Position numbers and translations under genes: made by a program
Part shown: piece by piece, positions 1 through 8,042 of the stretch
Layout of the letters: every line of letters begins with the position of its first letter
Position numbering within the stretch: position 1 is the first letter of the stretch
The notes under the pieces: model-generated
Databases searched by the model: none
The model's input: only the letters and a program-made list of their open reading frames with translations
Told to the model about the DNA's origin: nothing
Origin: Acanthaster planci
Taxonomy: Eukaryota; Echinodermata; Asteroidea; Valvatida; Acanthasteridae
Length of the DNA stretch: 32,777 nt
Assembly (NCBI RefSeq): GCF_001949145.1
Contig: NW_019091377.1
Span: 1,889,469 to 1,922,245 of the forward strand
Direction of reading: 5' to 3'

Positions 1-65
1 AAGGCCTCCCGATAGATTTGGCGATTGGTGTTTGTAATGCTCACATTTTCCCTGTTACGTTTTGT

Positions 66-79
66 TCTGTTGACTACAG
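66..79 (+). promoter_or_regulatory. Probable 3' splice site before the zinc-finger exon
   Basis: A TCTGTTGACTACAG tract ends in AG seven bases before the ATG at 87. The frame stays open upstream without an ATG, which suits an intron-exon boundary. This is inference from consensus only. Confidence 0.4.
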
Positions 80-86
80 GCTAAGT

Positions 87-677
87 ATGGACCGAAGCCG
101 AAGCCGTTCCCCAATGGACCGAAGGAGCCCCGGAAAGTGCAACCAATGCGCAGAGTGCAGAAAGGAGTTCTCATCTCAGTCAAGCCTGCGACGCCACATA
201 GATGAGCAGCATCGGCGCAAGGACAAGTTGAGCTGCCCCTACTGCTCCCATTCCTTCGTGAGGAAGCACGACCTGGACCGTCACTGGCAGTCCGTACATG
301 GTGGCATCCAGAGGGCAAGTCAGCCAGTTGTAATTGAGGACCAGCCCGATCCTGAGGTACCGCGAACCCCTGGCCGGAGTATCGACATGGTGAGTCTTGA
401 ACCTGGCAGTGTGGAGCGGAGAATTGTAAGAGATTTCCATTCCCCGCCGCCGGTACAGCGCCAGAAGTCTGTGATGCCTCCAGTGGTACCCGTCCAGTCT
501 GCCATCATCCCTTTGGCTACCAGTGGGTCTCGCCGTCCTGCCATGAAGGATGCTAGCGTCCAGACGGATCTTACCAAGGGCTCGAGAGTGGTGGAGCGCA
601 CCGTGAAGGAGGTTCTGGAGGGCGACTGGAAGGTGGCACTTCGGCTGATCTCGGAGCGCTTTATAACAGATCCTTAA
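87..677 (+). CDS. Terminal exon of a small two-finger C2H2 zinc-finger protein
   Basis: I see a 196-codon frame starting at ATG 87, with an open frame and a good splice acceptor (pyrimidine-rich, ending ACAG at 76-79) just upstream. The ATG therefore probably sits near the 5' end of the last exon. After an Arg/Ser-rich start come two C2H2 fingers at about residues 19-45 (CAEC...H-x4-H) and 48-72 (CPYC...H-x4-H). A long Pro/Ser-rich linker follows, then a charged tail of about 40 residues beginning near DASVQTDLT. The AATAAA at 676-681 overlaps the stop, so the poly(A) signal is immediate. Two-finger proteins of this kind usually bind DNA or RNA in the nucleus. The exact family is not recognised, and a multi-copy or retroelement-associated origin is possible. 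It appears undamaged, unlike its neighbours. Confidence 0.6.
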   Translation: MDRSRSRSPMDRRSPGKCNQCAECRKEFSSQSSLRRHIDEQHRRKDKLSCPYCSHSFVRKHDLDRHWQSVHGGIQRASQPVVIEDQPDPEVPRTPGRSIDMVSLEPGSVERRIVRDFHSPPPVQRQKSVMPPVVPVQSAIIPLATSGSRRPAMKDASVQTDLTKGSRVVERTVKEVLEGDWKVALRLISERFITDP

Positions 678-681
678 TAAA
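676..681 (+). terminator. Poly(A) signal AATAAA of the zinc-finger gene
   Basis: A canonical AATAAA overlaps the TAA stop of the zinc-finger frame. A GT/T-rich stretch (TGTTAAG, later GTGTTGTTAGTTTTG at about 760-780) lies downstream, as expected for a cleavage and polyadenylation region. Confidence 0.4.
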
Positions 682-806
682 ATGCCTTAAAAGAGTGTGA
701 AGTTCACATTTGTTAAGTTAAACCCAGAAGTTTTGCAACTAGAACCGTTTTATTTTTATCGAGTGTTGTTAGTTTTGTTTTAAAGATAAAAGCTAAAGAA
801 AAAAAA

Positions 807-824
807 AGGGGTGAAGAAACCCCT
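807..824. repeat. Short perfect hairpin in an A-rich context
   Basis: AGGGGT and ACCCCT form a 6-bp stem around a GAAGAA loop, directly after a run of A. On the minus strand it lies just past the stop codon of the possible fragment at 875-1009, so it could be a 3' processing or termination hairpin. Function is inferred and weak. Confidence 0.25.
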
Positions 825-874
825 ATTGATCAACTTGGTTTGTTAATTTTGATCAGAGAAAGATCCGATTGAAT

Positions 875-1009
875 TTATTTCTTGCCTTGAAGTAAAGCAA
901 CCTTTAAATGTTCCTTTTGTTTGATTTCTTTTCTAAGCAATTGATTCCAATCAGGTTTATGAAGCCGTTCCTCATAAAATTTGAAGTTCTTGAAATGTTC
1001 TTGCCAGCG
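875..1009 (-). pseudogene. Possible 3' fragment of a lysine-rich coding sequence
   Basis: The minus strand keeps 44 open codons rich in Lys, Trp, Phe and Glu (beginning RWQEHFKNF) that end in TAA at 875-877. A stop lies directly before the first codon and there is no ATG, so at best this is a decayed 3' end. Its AT-rich composition and Lys/Trp content resemble the small genes of the 2.2-8 kb element. It could be an outlying or displaced piece of that element, or chance. Confidence 0.25.
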
Positions 1010-2216
1010 TTAAAAAAAATTTTGATCGTTAGAGGTTGAAGCTTCTTGCGAAGAAATCTTGCACTTTCTTACTTAATGATTTCTCACGACCGGACAAAAA
1101 AAAGCCTTTGGTTTTCATCAAAGTGGAGATGTGAGGACACATCTTTTGTAAGGAGAGGGTGGTGTAGCGAGCACGGCTGGAACATGCGCTGCGCGCGTGA
1201 TCACCCCTTGTTAACCGCGGGTTGCCATGCAACTGGCGCGCGAACTGGTCGTGGTGCGGCGCGAAATAAGCTGTGTAAAACACTCTCTGGCTGGCTCTCG
1301 ACGAAGCAAGACTGCTCTCACGTCCGTGTCCGACCTACACCGCCGCCCCCAAATTGGCTGAGAAAGTTGTAAGTTCCCAAGAAACAGAGACGCAATAAAT
1401 CATTCAAACCCGTAGAATTGTGTGTTGGTAATTATTTCTTCAGTTATACGTGCCATCTCTGTCCTGTCTGTCTACAATCTGCACCGTACCTAATCCAGTG
1501 AAACCTTAGGCCGCGTCGAGCACGTTACAATACACACAAGCACACACACTCACTCACTGATCAAACCGAAAAGAACCCCACCCCACCAAAGAATGTCTAC
1601 TCCTATCCTGAAGCATTCGCCTTTTGAATATTTGGAAAAGAACTATTTGCATAATTCCTGCACAGGACCGATTTTTTAATGTGAATGCTCGGACGCTGTC
1701 ATATGAGTATCAGCTGAATTCACTGCACAGAGCCGACTTTTTTCACCCATTGCACCAAGGTGATCGTTTTGAGGTCACTTCCGTTATAACCACAAAAATG
1801 TGACACCCCCAACACAATGAAACCACTCAGACAGCTGTCTACAGCTCAGAGACACATAAGAGAGACCGACCATTGATATAAGACAGGCCCAGGCTTTCCC
1901 ACGCTTTCCAAGGCTTGCCCAGGCACTTTCTTTGTCAATAAACCCTTATCAGCACGTGGTTTAGATATTTACATACAATCCCCATGGACGTGGCTGGAGG
2001 CGGGCTCTGGAAAAGAGTGAAGCAGCTCAGGGGAAGTCCCCATGTTAAAGGTGACTAAACTAGGCTGTTCAGCATCTACAGAGATGCAAATTAACAGGAG
2101 GTTTTTGCATTTGGCCGAACTTTTTTTAATTACGTAATTACAAAAAAGGAGATCATCATAGTAGCCATTCTGATCTGCTCAAGGATAAGCTACTCTCACA
2201 GTAAGGTGTACAAGGA
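1010..2216. other. Intergenic DNA without a recognisable gene
   Basis: I see no convincing coding frame. The stretch holds A-runs, a GC-rich patch at about 1180-1350 with scattered GCGC, and a short CA-rich tract (CACACAAGCACACACA, about 1530-1550). At 1890-1930 there is a small direct repeat of the AGGC(T)TTCCCA type. It is the left flank of the multigene element that starts near 2217. No terminal repeat matching the right flank near 8040 was found by eye. Confidence 0.4.
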
Positions 2217-2456
2217 ATGCCTCAATAAAAAAAGGATAAAATCAGGGTAAATAACGAACTTACTGTTACAGTTATAGAATACAAATTAAAGAAAGTTTTA
2301 GCGGGCAAGATCTCTAGAGGTCAACCACTCAAGGCTTTAATTGCCGCCTGCTACCAAGACATAACTGGTTCACCTGCGGAAACTGTAAAATACCTGTTTC
2401 AAGTCTCAGATAAACACGGGGAAAACGCCGTCGAAAAGTTTAAACTTTCAGAGTAA
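2217..2456 (+). pseudogene. Element gene R1: small uncharacterised protein, one early stop
   Basis: A frame of about 79 codons begins at ATG 2217 and ends at TAA 2454-2456. It is interrupted only by TAA as its fourth codon (2226-2228), after which 75 codons are open. The residue pattern is that of a real globular alpha-helical protein (for example VIEYKLKKVLAG, then a Cys/Tyr-containing helix, then a Lys/Glu-rich end). No catalytic motif is recognised. It is the first gene of the rightward block and ends 27 bases before the next start. From memory, homologues occur as uncharacterised proteins next to relatives of the following genes in other invertebrates; this is not checked. Confidence 0.5.
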
Positions 2457-2483
2457 GATTTTTAAAAACCCGTTTATACTAAA

Positions 2484-3520
2484 ATGGAGACTCACACTTT
2501 TTATTTAACCAAAAGCGAGCAGACGTTTAAATTGAAAGATGTCATTAAAAACATTAAAGGCGACAAGTTTGAAGCTGGGTATGTTGACGTGACTAACGTT
2601 ACTGAAATTGAGTGGGAGACCAGCTTGGATGGTAGACCCGCCAATAGAGGAAGTGAAACGAGCCAAGACACGATACAAAGGATTAAAAATGAGTTTTTGG
2701 AGGCGATTGAACAAGGTACACTTGATACAGAAATTGAAGAACAAAACCAAAGGAAAAAAAATGTAAATCAACACTTAAAGGATTTATCGATACAAATTGA
2801 TCAAGAAAGTTACGAGCCAACCAAACAAGCTTTACGCCGGCAATTATCTGAATTACATCAATCAATAAATGATGAACTGGAAGGCAAACGATTAGCTTTA
2901 GAAGAACTGTCCTCTACCGAAGTAAACAACGAACCCAGAAGATTGAGAAACACTGAATTAGACAAACAAGGGACTTTATCTCACGGGATTAAGAGTACCC
3001 GTACTTGATAGACTTCATCCTCAAGGCTCATTTCAATCGCTACCGGAGGGTGAAAGAGGAACCATTGTGCTATTTCCAGGTTATTACGGCATAGATTGGT
3101 TTGACTTCTTGTTAAGTTCGATCCCGGGTGTATTTTTCAAAGTTCACTCAGATTCTAAGAGGGTAACATCGGCCATCGAGACCCCAACCTCAAGTTGAGG
3201 CTAAATAGAGAGGTGTCTAATTTGTTAAACTTATCCAAAATCAAACTTTTACCCAACGTCATTTTAAACCCCTTAAAATTTGCGTTTATTCATTGGGAAA
3301 AGTTGAAAACCCATGACAACTTTTATAACGGACAGTCTCTGGACTTGTTGGACGTGATACCTACTGGGCCCTATAACTCGACATTGCTTGTGGCAGTAAG
3401 ACGCCTAAAAAGGTAATTGACAGAAACATCGGCAAGTTGACTTTTTCTTTAAAAGACAAGCGAGGGGAGCTAGTACACAACAAAGGCACTGGAATTTTAA
3501 TTGAATTAGAAGTTTTTTAA
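2484..3520 (+). pseudogene. Element gene R2: coiled-coil N-terminus, beta-type C-terminus, three frameshifts
   Basis: The gene starts at ATG 2484 and is readable in four successive segments. The first runs intact for 174 codons to about 3000. The second covers about 2995-3190. The third covers about 3195-3410, and the last ends at TAA 3518-3520. The full product would be about 345 residues. Residues 60-150 are a charged helical region with heptad-like spacing, likely coiled coil. The last 30 residues alternate hydrophobic and polar positions, like beta strands. That layout would suit a structural (capsid or spike-like) protein, but I recognise no named domain. A TATA-like box (CGTTTATACTAAA) ends exactly at the ATG, and the stop is 20 bases before the next gene. 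Frameshifts near 3000, 3190 and 3410 make it a pseudogene. Confidence 0.55.
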
Positions 3521-3522
3521 AG

Positions 3523-3540
3523 CGCGTATATTATAAAAAG
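3523..3540 (+). promoter_or_regulatory. CGCGTATA box adjoining the start of R3
   Basis: CGCGTATATTATAAAAAG sits directly before ATG 3541. The same eight-base core CGCGTATA recurs at 4294 and 4388 ahead of the next genes. It looks like a gene-by-gene core promoter with an extremely short leader. Confidence 0.45.
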
Positions 3541-4165
3541 ATGACGACTAACGTATATCCAGATTTGACTAAGCACCTAGAATTAAACTCTGCCGAACAG
3601 GCGGAAACTAAAGTCTACAGGCTCAGAAAGATCGAAGAAATCAAATCTCAAATCAAAAGAGAACGTGACGCGCGCGAATCTAGCTACAAAAAGATTAAAC
3701 GAATACTAACTGCACTCGGTTACGTGGAATACGGCGTAGAAGCACTGGGCACTACTTCGGCAGCCGTCGGAATTCCCGTTCTTTTGGGCAGCGTGTCGGC
3801 ACCCGAGGGACTAGTGATGGAAGGCATTGCTATCTGTGCGTTTGGTGCCTACACTTTGCTAAAGTACGCAAGCCGCCGGCTATCCCACAAAACTAAAAAA
3901 ACACGATCAAATTAGAATGCTGGCAGACGCTAAATTAACCACCATCAAGGAATACGTTTCTCACGCGATCGAAGACGGTGACATTTCACAAGAAGAATTT
4001 GTACTAATTTTATCCGAACTGAAAAAATTTAACGAGATGGAAAAAAAAATCAGATCAAACACGAACACCAAACGGCAAGAAGCTAAAACGTTCAGTAAAG
4101 AAGAATTTCAACGACAAGTGCAAGCAAGAGCAGAAGCACTAGCCAACGAAAGGGTGGCCGTTTAA
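3541..4165 (+). pseudogene. Element gene R3: small membrane protein with helical tail, one A-run frameshift
   Basis: Two overlapping frames, 3541-3915 and (in another frame) about 3900-4165, together describe one protein of about 205 residues. The break lies in the A-rich run near 3892-3903. Residues 25-45 are a highly charged helix. Residues about 55-105 contain two hydrophobic stretches rich in Gly, Ala and Val (VEALGTTSAAVGIPVLLG and an ALLxxA-type segment) that look like a membrane hairpin. The second half is an acidic/basic helical tail (SHAIEDGDISQEEF) ending in a Gln/Ala/Arg-rich coiled region. A CGCGTATATTATAAAAAG box abuts the start. Function is unknown; the layout resembles virion membrane or membrane-perturbing proteins, which is inference only. 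Confidence 0.6.
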
Positions 4166-4307
4166 AAAAAAAAGACCTTATGAAAAAACTTGGCGAAGAA
4201 CTTTAACCAAGTCTCTCCAATACCAAAAACAACTTGAAGAACCACCACCCACGTACCAAAAAGAAGTGAAACTCACGGCGCCTCCTTTTAAAACGCGTAT
4301 AAAATAA
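4158..4307 (+). pseudogene. Element gene R4: short Lys/Pro-rich protein with a PPPTY motif
   Basis: In a different frame from the end of the preceding gene, about 49 open codons run from the A-run at 4164 to TAA 4305-4307. They encode a strongly basic N-terminal part (KKKRPYEKTWRR) followed by EEPPPTY and a Lys/Pro tail. No ATG is visible in frame, so the start is lost, or this was once a continuation of the previous gene. PPxY motifs are known to bind WW domains of NEDD4-type ubiquitin ligases, and enveloped viruses use them for release. Whether that applies here is speculative. The stop codon abuts the ATG of the next gene. Confidence 0.4.
4294..4307 (+). promoter_or_regulatory. CGCGTATA box adjoining the start of R5
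   Basis: CGCGTATAAAATAA ends exactly at ATG 4308, giving a TAAATG junction. It shares the CGCGTATA core with the boxes at 3523 and 4388. Confidence 0.45.
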
Positions 4308-4475
4308 ATGGGAGTCAACTTTAGTCAATTATTAATTGTAGTCAATAAAGATAACTGGTTTTCAGCCGAGTTTCCAAATTTGACCCACGCGTATAAATTA
4401 CCCAAAGTCACTACGGACGAAGCCGTTCCTCGCTGGGTTACAGAGCCGATATCATTTTTATCAAAATCAATTTAA
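4308..4475 (+). CDS. Element gene R5: intact 55-residue uncharacterised protein
   Basis: ATG 4308 to TAA 4473-4475 is fully open. The product begins MGVNFSQLL, has an aromatic NWFSAEFP segment and ends SFLSKSI. The MG start followed by a small polar residue is a weak match to an N-myristoylation signal, though no acyl site can be shown from sequence. A CGCGTATAAAATAA box (4294-4307) directly precedes the ATG. It overlaps the beginning of the next gene in another frame. It is one of the few undamaged reading frames of the element, but at this length survival by chance is plausible. Confidence 0.45.
   Translation: MGVNFSQLLIVVNKDNWFSAEFPNLTHAYKLPKVTTDEAVPRWVTEPISFLSKSI
4388..4400 (+). promoter_or_regulatory. 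CGCGTATA box inside R5, upstream of R6
   Basis: CGCGTATAAATTA lies within the R5 frame, 50-100 bases ahead of where R6 must begin. It is the third copy of the same core in front of consecutive genes. It could serve R6, though the exact R6 start is unknown. Confidence 0.35.
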
Positions 4476-5541
4476 TTTCGCGGTGTATTGCGCAACGACG
4501 GCATGTGGAGTGGGTTTTGACTTGTTATCCGATCCCAATCCGTACGTCTCGGCTTTATTTAATTTTCACGTATATTATACCGTGAGAAAAATATTTTACG
4601 ACTGCGTGATGCCCATTCTGAGTGACGTCATATTTGACGCATTGTACAATAATTACGATCATCGGAAATTTACAGACACGTGCCTTCTATACGGAGTCGA
4701 TCCGAGTAAATCGTATAAACAAACGCCACACTAATTATCAAACGGATTAGGAACTTCTTTTTATTATGACAACGGTTACATACCTGTCCCTAATAAAAAT
4801 TATGACGCACACGACTTACACGTCACCAATGGCAAATACGCGGGATCTACTTACATGGGCTTTGGTCAGGCTAAACCGCCTAAAAGCTCGGGTCACTTGA
4901 GTACTTATACGGTAAACCGGATCTCACAGTCGAACGCGGTCACTCTGGCCTGGTGGGATTTTATTCCTAAAAAGTCTTATTTGACAGACGCGGAAGTCAC
5001 AAATGTAAACAAGTCTATTAGGGCTTACGTATACGCGTTATTTGGAGCCCAGGCACAAACAAAGACGAGCGTTTTAGCCCCTGGGACCGGATTAGACGCG
5101 CCAAGGCAGTTTATTACCTTAGTGGAATCTCTAATAAAATCGGAGCCCGATCTCAAACAATCGATAAACCAATTCCAAGATTCGTTGCAATACACAAAAA
5201 CGCCACTAAATTTCGTAGTCGCCCCTGGGTTATACCTGATACCTACCGATATGGATTTACGTATCGGTACGTTTGAAGGTTACAGCAATAATTTACAAAT
5301 CGCGACTAAAGATATTGCAGATGGGTTACGTTCCTAGTTTAAATGAGGCGCCGATTTAACCAGCGATTTTGACGATCAAGTACCAGAAAAGAACCTAGTC
5401 CAACAATTTTACCGAATCCGAATGTCAAGTCAATTTCAACACCCAGTCCAGAATGTAATCCGTTAAACATACACAACTTTAACTATAGGAGCAATTGCCG
5501 TCAGTGTACTAGGTTTTATGCTGTACAAAGTTGTAATTTAA
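4441..5541 (+). pseudogene. Element gene R6: large membrane-anchored protein, one frame with four stops
   Basis: A single reading frame can be followed without any frameshift from before 4441 to TAA 5539-5541, about 365 codons. It is interrupted only by TAA 4732, TAG 5335, TGA 5344 and TAA 5464. An ATG at the N-terminus is not visible (the region reads YQNQFNFAVYCATT), so the start is approximate. The middle is rich in Tyr, Trp, Asn and Gly (WWDFIPKKSYLTDAEV, then LFGAQAQT). The last about 20 residues form a hydrophobic anchor (AIAVSVLGFMLYKVVI) after a charged stretch. This suits a type of surface or capsid-associated protein held by a C-terminal membrane segment; no named domain is recognised. 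It ends the rightward block and faces the leftward block across about 85 bases. Confidence 0.6.
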
Positions 5542-5625
5542 AAAAGTTAAAGGCATAAAAAAGCCCGTTCTAATTAGAGCGAGTTAAAACTATTATAAAC
5601 GAATTTACGTTTTTTGTACAAAAGT
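5542..5625. terminator. Convergent junction between the two gene blocks
   Basis: About 85 bases separate the last rightward stop (5541) from the last leftward stop (5626-5628). The stretch is A/T-rich, with A-runs at 5540-5547 and 5560-5565. Around CTAATTAG there is a near-palindromic GTTCTAATTAGAGC. This is the expected place for 3' ends of both blocks, but no canonical AATAAA is seen. Confidence 0.3.
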
Positions 5626-6838
5626 TTAAGTTGCATAACCCACCGCTAAAAACAAAGTCCAGACGTGATCTGCGATCCAACCGACCGCTTTACTCGCCAA
5701 GTTGAAAAGCCAACTTAAATGGCTACCAATGACACCGGGTAATGCTTCCAAGCTTTCAACCCGAGTTTCTTCAACACATTTGCTAAATTTTGTAGTTGTC
5801 TTTTAATCCAATCGGTTATGCCGCCTTTGGATGGAGGCAGCTCTGACGCTAGCTACTATGGAACTGACTAAGGTACTTACGGCTAAACTGAAAGCCGTTA
5901 CAATGCTTACGATCGTTACGCCTTGTTCTCTAAACAACGTTTGTATCGTCTCGCGTAAAGTTAAATCACCGTCCATGGTAGCTGTAATTGTTTCCTTGAT
6001 GCGATTGATTTGGCTTCGAAGTTGATCTGTGTTCCTATTAATAACTTCTAACCTACCTTGCCTTTCAACTTGTAAATCGTCCAATTGTCGTTGAATTTGT
6101 ACTCTTTCTGCATCAGTCGCCGCCTCGTCTTACTCATTTTTGACCTCTTGAATTTTTGCGTCTTATCGATCTAATATACCTTGGTTTAAAATTAATCCCC
6201 CTTTGGCCGTTTGTAACGATTGGTCTAAAGTGACGAGTTCTCTGTAATTTCGCCCTTCTGTTTGTATGTCCACACCACGAGTGGGGTCTTCTATAATGTT
6301 ACTCGTTTGATCGGCTTCTTGGAGTAATTCTACTAATTTAATGTCTTTGGGGTGCAATTGAGCGAGTTTACGGCCAATTTCTTCTTTTCTGCTTTTGTTT
6401 TATCGATAACGTATTCCCAAAAAATTAAAACGCGTCTTACAAAATCTGTATTTGTTTTTTGTCTAATTGTGTTTAGAAGAAGAAACTTGTTTGCGTTATT
6501 TTCATGAACCAAAAGAACTTTTTTACCTTCAAATTTGACGTACAGACAATCTTTACTGTCTAAATTAAACACATTGGATCTATAATTAACGGATTATAAC
6601 CATTTTCTTTTGTAATAGCGTCGTAAAAGTCGTTCACTTCACCTTTAGTTAACTCCCGCCTTAAACCTGACAATTCTAACCTCTGACTTTCTACACCTTC
6701 TATAAAAGTCGTCTTTTGTTGATTTGTGTCCAACTCATTATCCCACATTAATTCTTGTTCTTCTTGATTTTCTTCTTGATTTTCTAGAGTTATATCATTT
6801 GGGTCAAAATCGACCGGTTCAAATCCTACTTCTGCCAT
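5626..6838 (-). pseudogene. Element gene L4: acidic N-terminus, helical middle, hydrophobic C-terminus; multiple breaks
   Basis: On the minus strand a gene begins at ATG 6838 and can be followed to TAA 5626-5628, about 400 residues. There are frameshifts near 6570 and 6375 and two more between about 5830 and 5740. In-frame TAA codons lie at 6163-6165 and 6130-6132. The first 45 residues are very acidic (Glu, Asn, Gln, Asp). The middle reads as a folded domain (LYVKFEGKKVLLVHENN, then FVRRVL). Next comes a long amphipathic or coiled helix (LRSQINRIKETITATMDG). A membrane-type segment follows (VTIVSIVTAFSLAVSTLVSSI), and the C-terminus is Trp/Leu/Gly-rich with two more hydrophobic stretches (LSWLFNLASKAVGWIADHVW). 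I believe from memory that this long-helix plus hydrophobic-tail protein recurs as an uncharacterised family in invertebrates. No enzymatic motif is visible. Confidence 0.6.
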
Positions 6839-6862
6839 TTTTTATAATAAATAATTTTTATT

Positions 6863-7069
6863 TTAACCGCTGGGCAAACTTGCTGGCAATATTCCCTGCG
6901 CCACTAGCCAACCCTGCGTGGCCAATGCACCACTGGCTATGGCGGTCATTTTTGCCACGTCTTCGATAGACAACCGATCCAAATCTGGCGGTTTAATTTT
7001 CAATAGCCTTTTGCCTAGCATAAATACCTGAAACTACGGCATCGTGATAAACCGTATTGGCGATCCCAT
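6863..7069 (-). pseudogene. Element gene L3: 68-residue protein with one nonsense codon
   Basis: ATG at 7069 and TAA at 6863-6865 bound a 68-codon frame with a single internal TAG at codon 12. The rest is open and well behaved. A KPPDLDRLSIEDVAKM segment leads into a hydrophobic Ala/Gly stretch (AIASGALATQGWLVAQGILP) that could be a membrane or hydrophobic helix. A TATATAATAAAA tract lies about 40 bases upstream of the ATG. The next leftward gene starts 25 bases after its stop. Function is unknown. Confidence 0.5.
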
Positions 7070-7148
7070 TTATGTTAGTGTTTGTGTTACTAATTTTTAT
7101 TATATAGTGTTTTTTAAATTACCTCCTTTTAAACTTAACTTTAAAATT

Positions 7149-7393
7149 CTATTCCATGTCTAAAATTTCTTGGTCTACAACTTCTTGCGCGGGTGCTTTT
7201 GACGTTTCTATTGGTTCACTGACTTCTGCTGGTGTTGACTCGTTGGGCTTCTTTTCAAGTAAAACGCCAGTAACATTCCTCTAAGTACTAAACCGCCCAA
7301 AATTAAATATAGGTTATCGATGCACGCCGAGTAAATTTTACTTTCACTCGTTTCGCTCCTTTCGCTCGTTTCACTCGCTTCGCTCGCTTTCAT
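7149..7393 (-). pseudogene. Element gene L2: small single-pass membrane protein with Ser/Glu/Thr repeat N-terminus
   Basis: ATG at 7393 opens a protein whose first 20 residues are a degenerate tandem SE(A/T)SE(T/R) repeat. It then has a clear membrane segment (NLYLILGGLVLRGMLLAFYL). After a one-base frame change near 7255, an acidic Pro/Glu/Val-rich tail ends at TAG 7149-7151. Without the shift, the frame stops at 7208. The DNA of the repeat (7335-7392) is a run of near-identical CGCTCGTTTCGCTC-type units, which probably expanded by slippage. The topology (short N-terminus, one helix, acidic tail) suits a small viral or element membrane protein, but identity is unknown. Confidence 0.45.
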
Positions 7394-7421
7394 TTTAGCC
7401 AATTGTTACTTCATCTTCTTG

Positions 7422-8025
7422 TTATGTTCTGCCAAGCGTTTGCCCTGTTCTATTCGCTTTGGCTTTAACTTTGGTCACCCTTTGTACCTGCGTTTGACTG
7501 GACTCAGCGCTGGAGTCGGAGTTGTTGTGGGCTCTTGTTCTGTTGACATGTTCTTTTATAATAGACTGATTCTTGTTGATGTCTAAATGTTTTGTAGTTA
7601 TTAACGTTGCTACCAGAGGTGACAGGTCAACGCCGTAACGATATCTCGCTATAAAAAATGGCACATCGTTTGACTTATGATGGGTTGGTATTTAGATCTT
7701 CCTCTGATATCAAGTACACGTTGAAGCCGAGAAGAAATTCAATTGGCATAGCAATGCCCAAAAGTCGCGCGTATAAACTTAGAATCGAACTGCCTAAAGT
7801 TCTAGCGATCTCTTTGCCAAATTTAACTTCATAAAGATTAAAAAGTTTGTCTTGTTCTGCCTGGTTTAAGGATTCAATATCTTTCACGGAGTACTCTTTT
7901 CCCAGTTACTTTTTACTTTCGCCCGAGGCCACTACCGAACAGAGTCTGTCTTCGACGTTGAGCTTAGGTTCTATGGATTCTGGTTAAACTTTTGAATTGC
8001 TGAGGATGTTTTTAATGCCGTCCAT
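7422..8025 (-). pseudogene. Element gene L1: first gene of the leftward block, two stops and one frameshift
   Basis: ATG 8025 starts a frame that stays readable to 7675, with in-frame TAA codons at 7984-7986 and 7906-7908. The coding signal then changes frame near 7670 and continues to 7422. The product would be about 195 residues. A conserved-looking VEDRLC...LVASG segment comes first, then a helical region (EIARTLGSSILSLYARLLG). A hydrophobic IARYRYGVDLSPLVATLITT stretch and a polar Ser/Gln/Lys-rich tail follow. A CGTATAAATTAATAAA box directly precedes the ATG. I recognise no named domain. From memory, similar proteins accompany relatives of L4 and R6 in other animals. Confidence 0.5.
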
Positions 8026-8042
8026 TTTATTAATTTATACGT
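8026..8042 (-). promoter_or_regulatory. CGTATA box adjoining the start of L1
   Basis: Read on the minus strand, ACGTATAAATTAATAAA ends exactly at ATG 8025. It resembles the CGCGTATA boxes of the rightward genes, so both blocks appear to use one promoter style. Confidence 0.4.
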
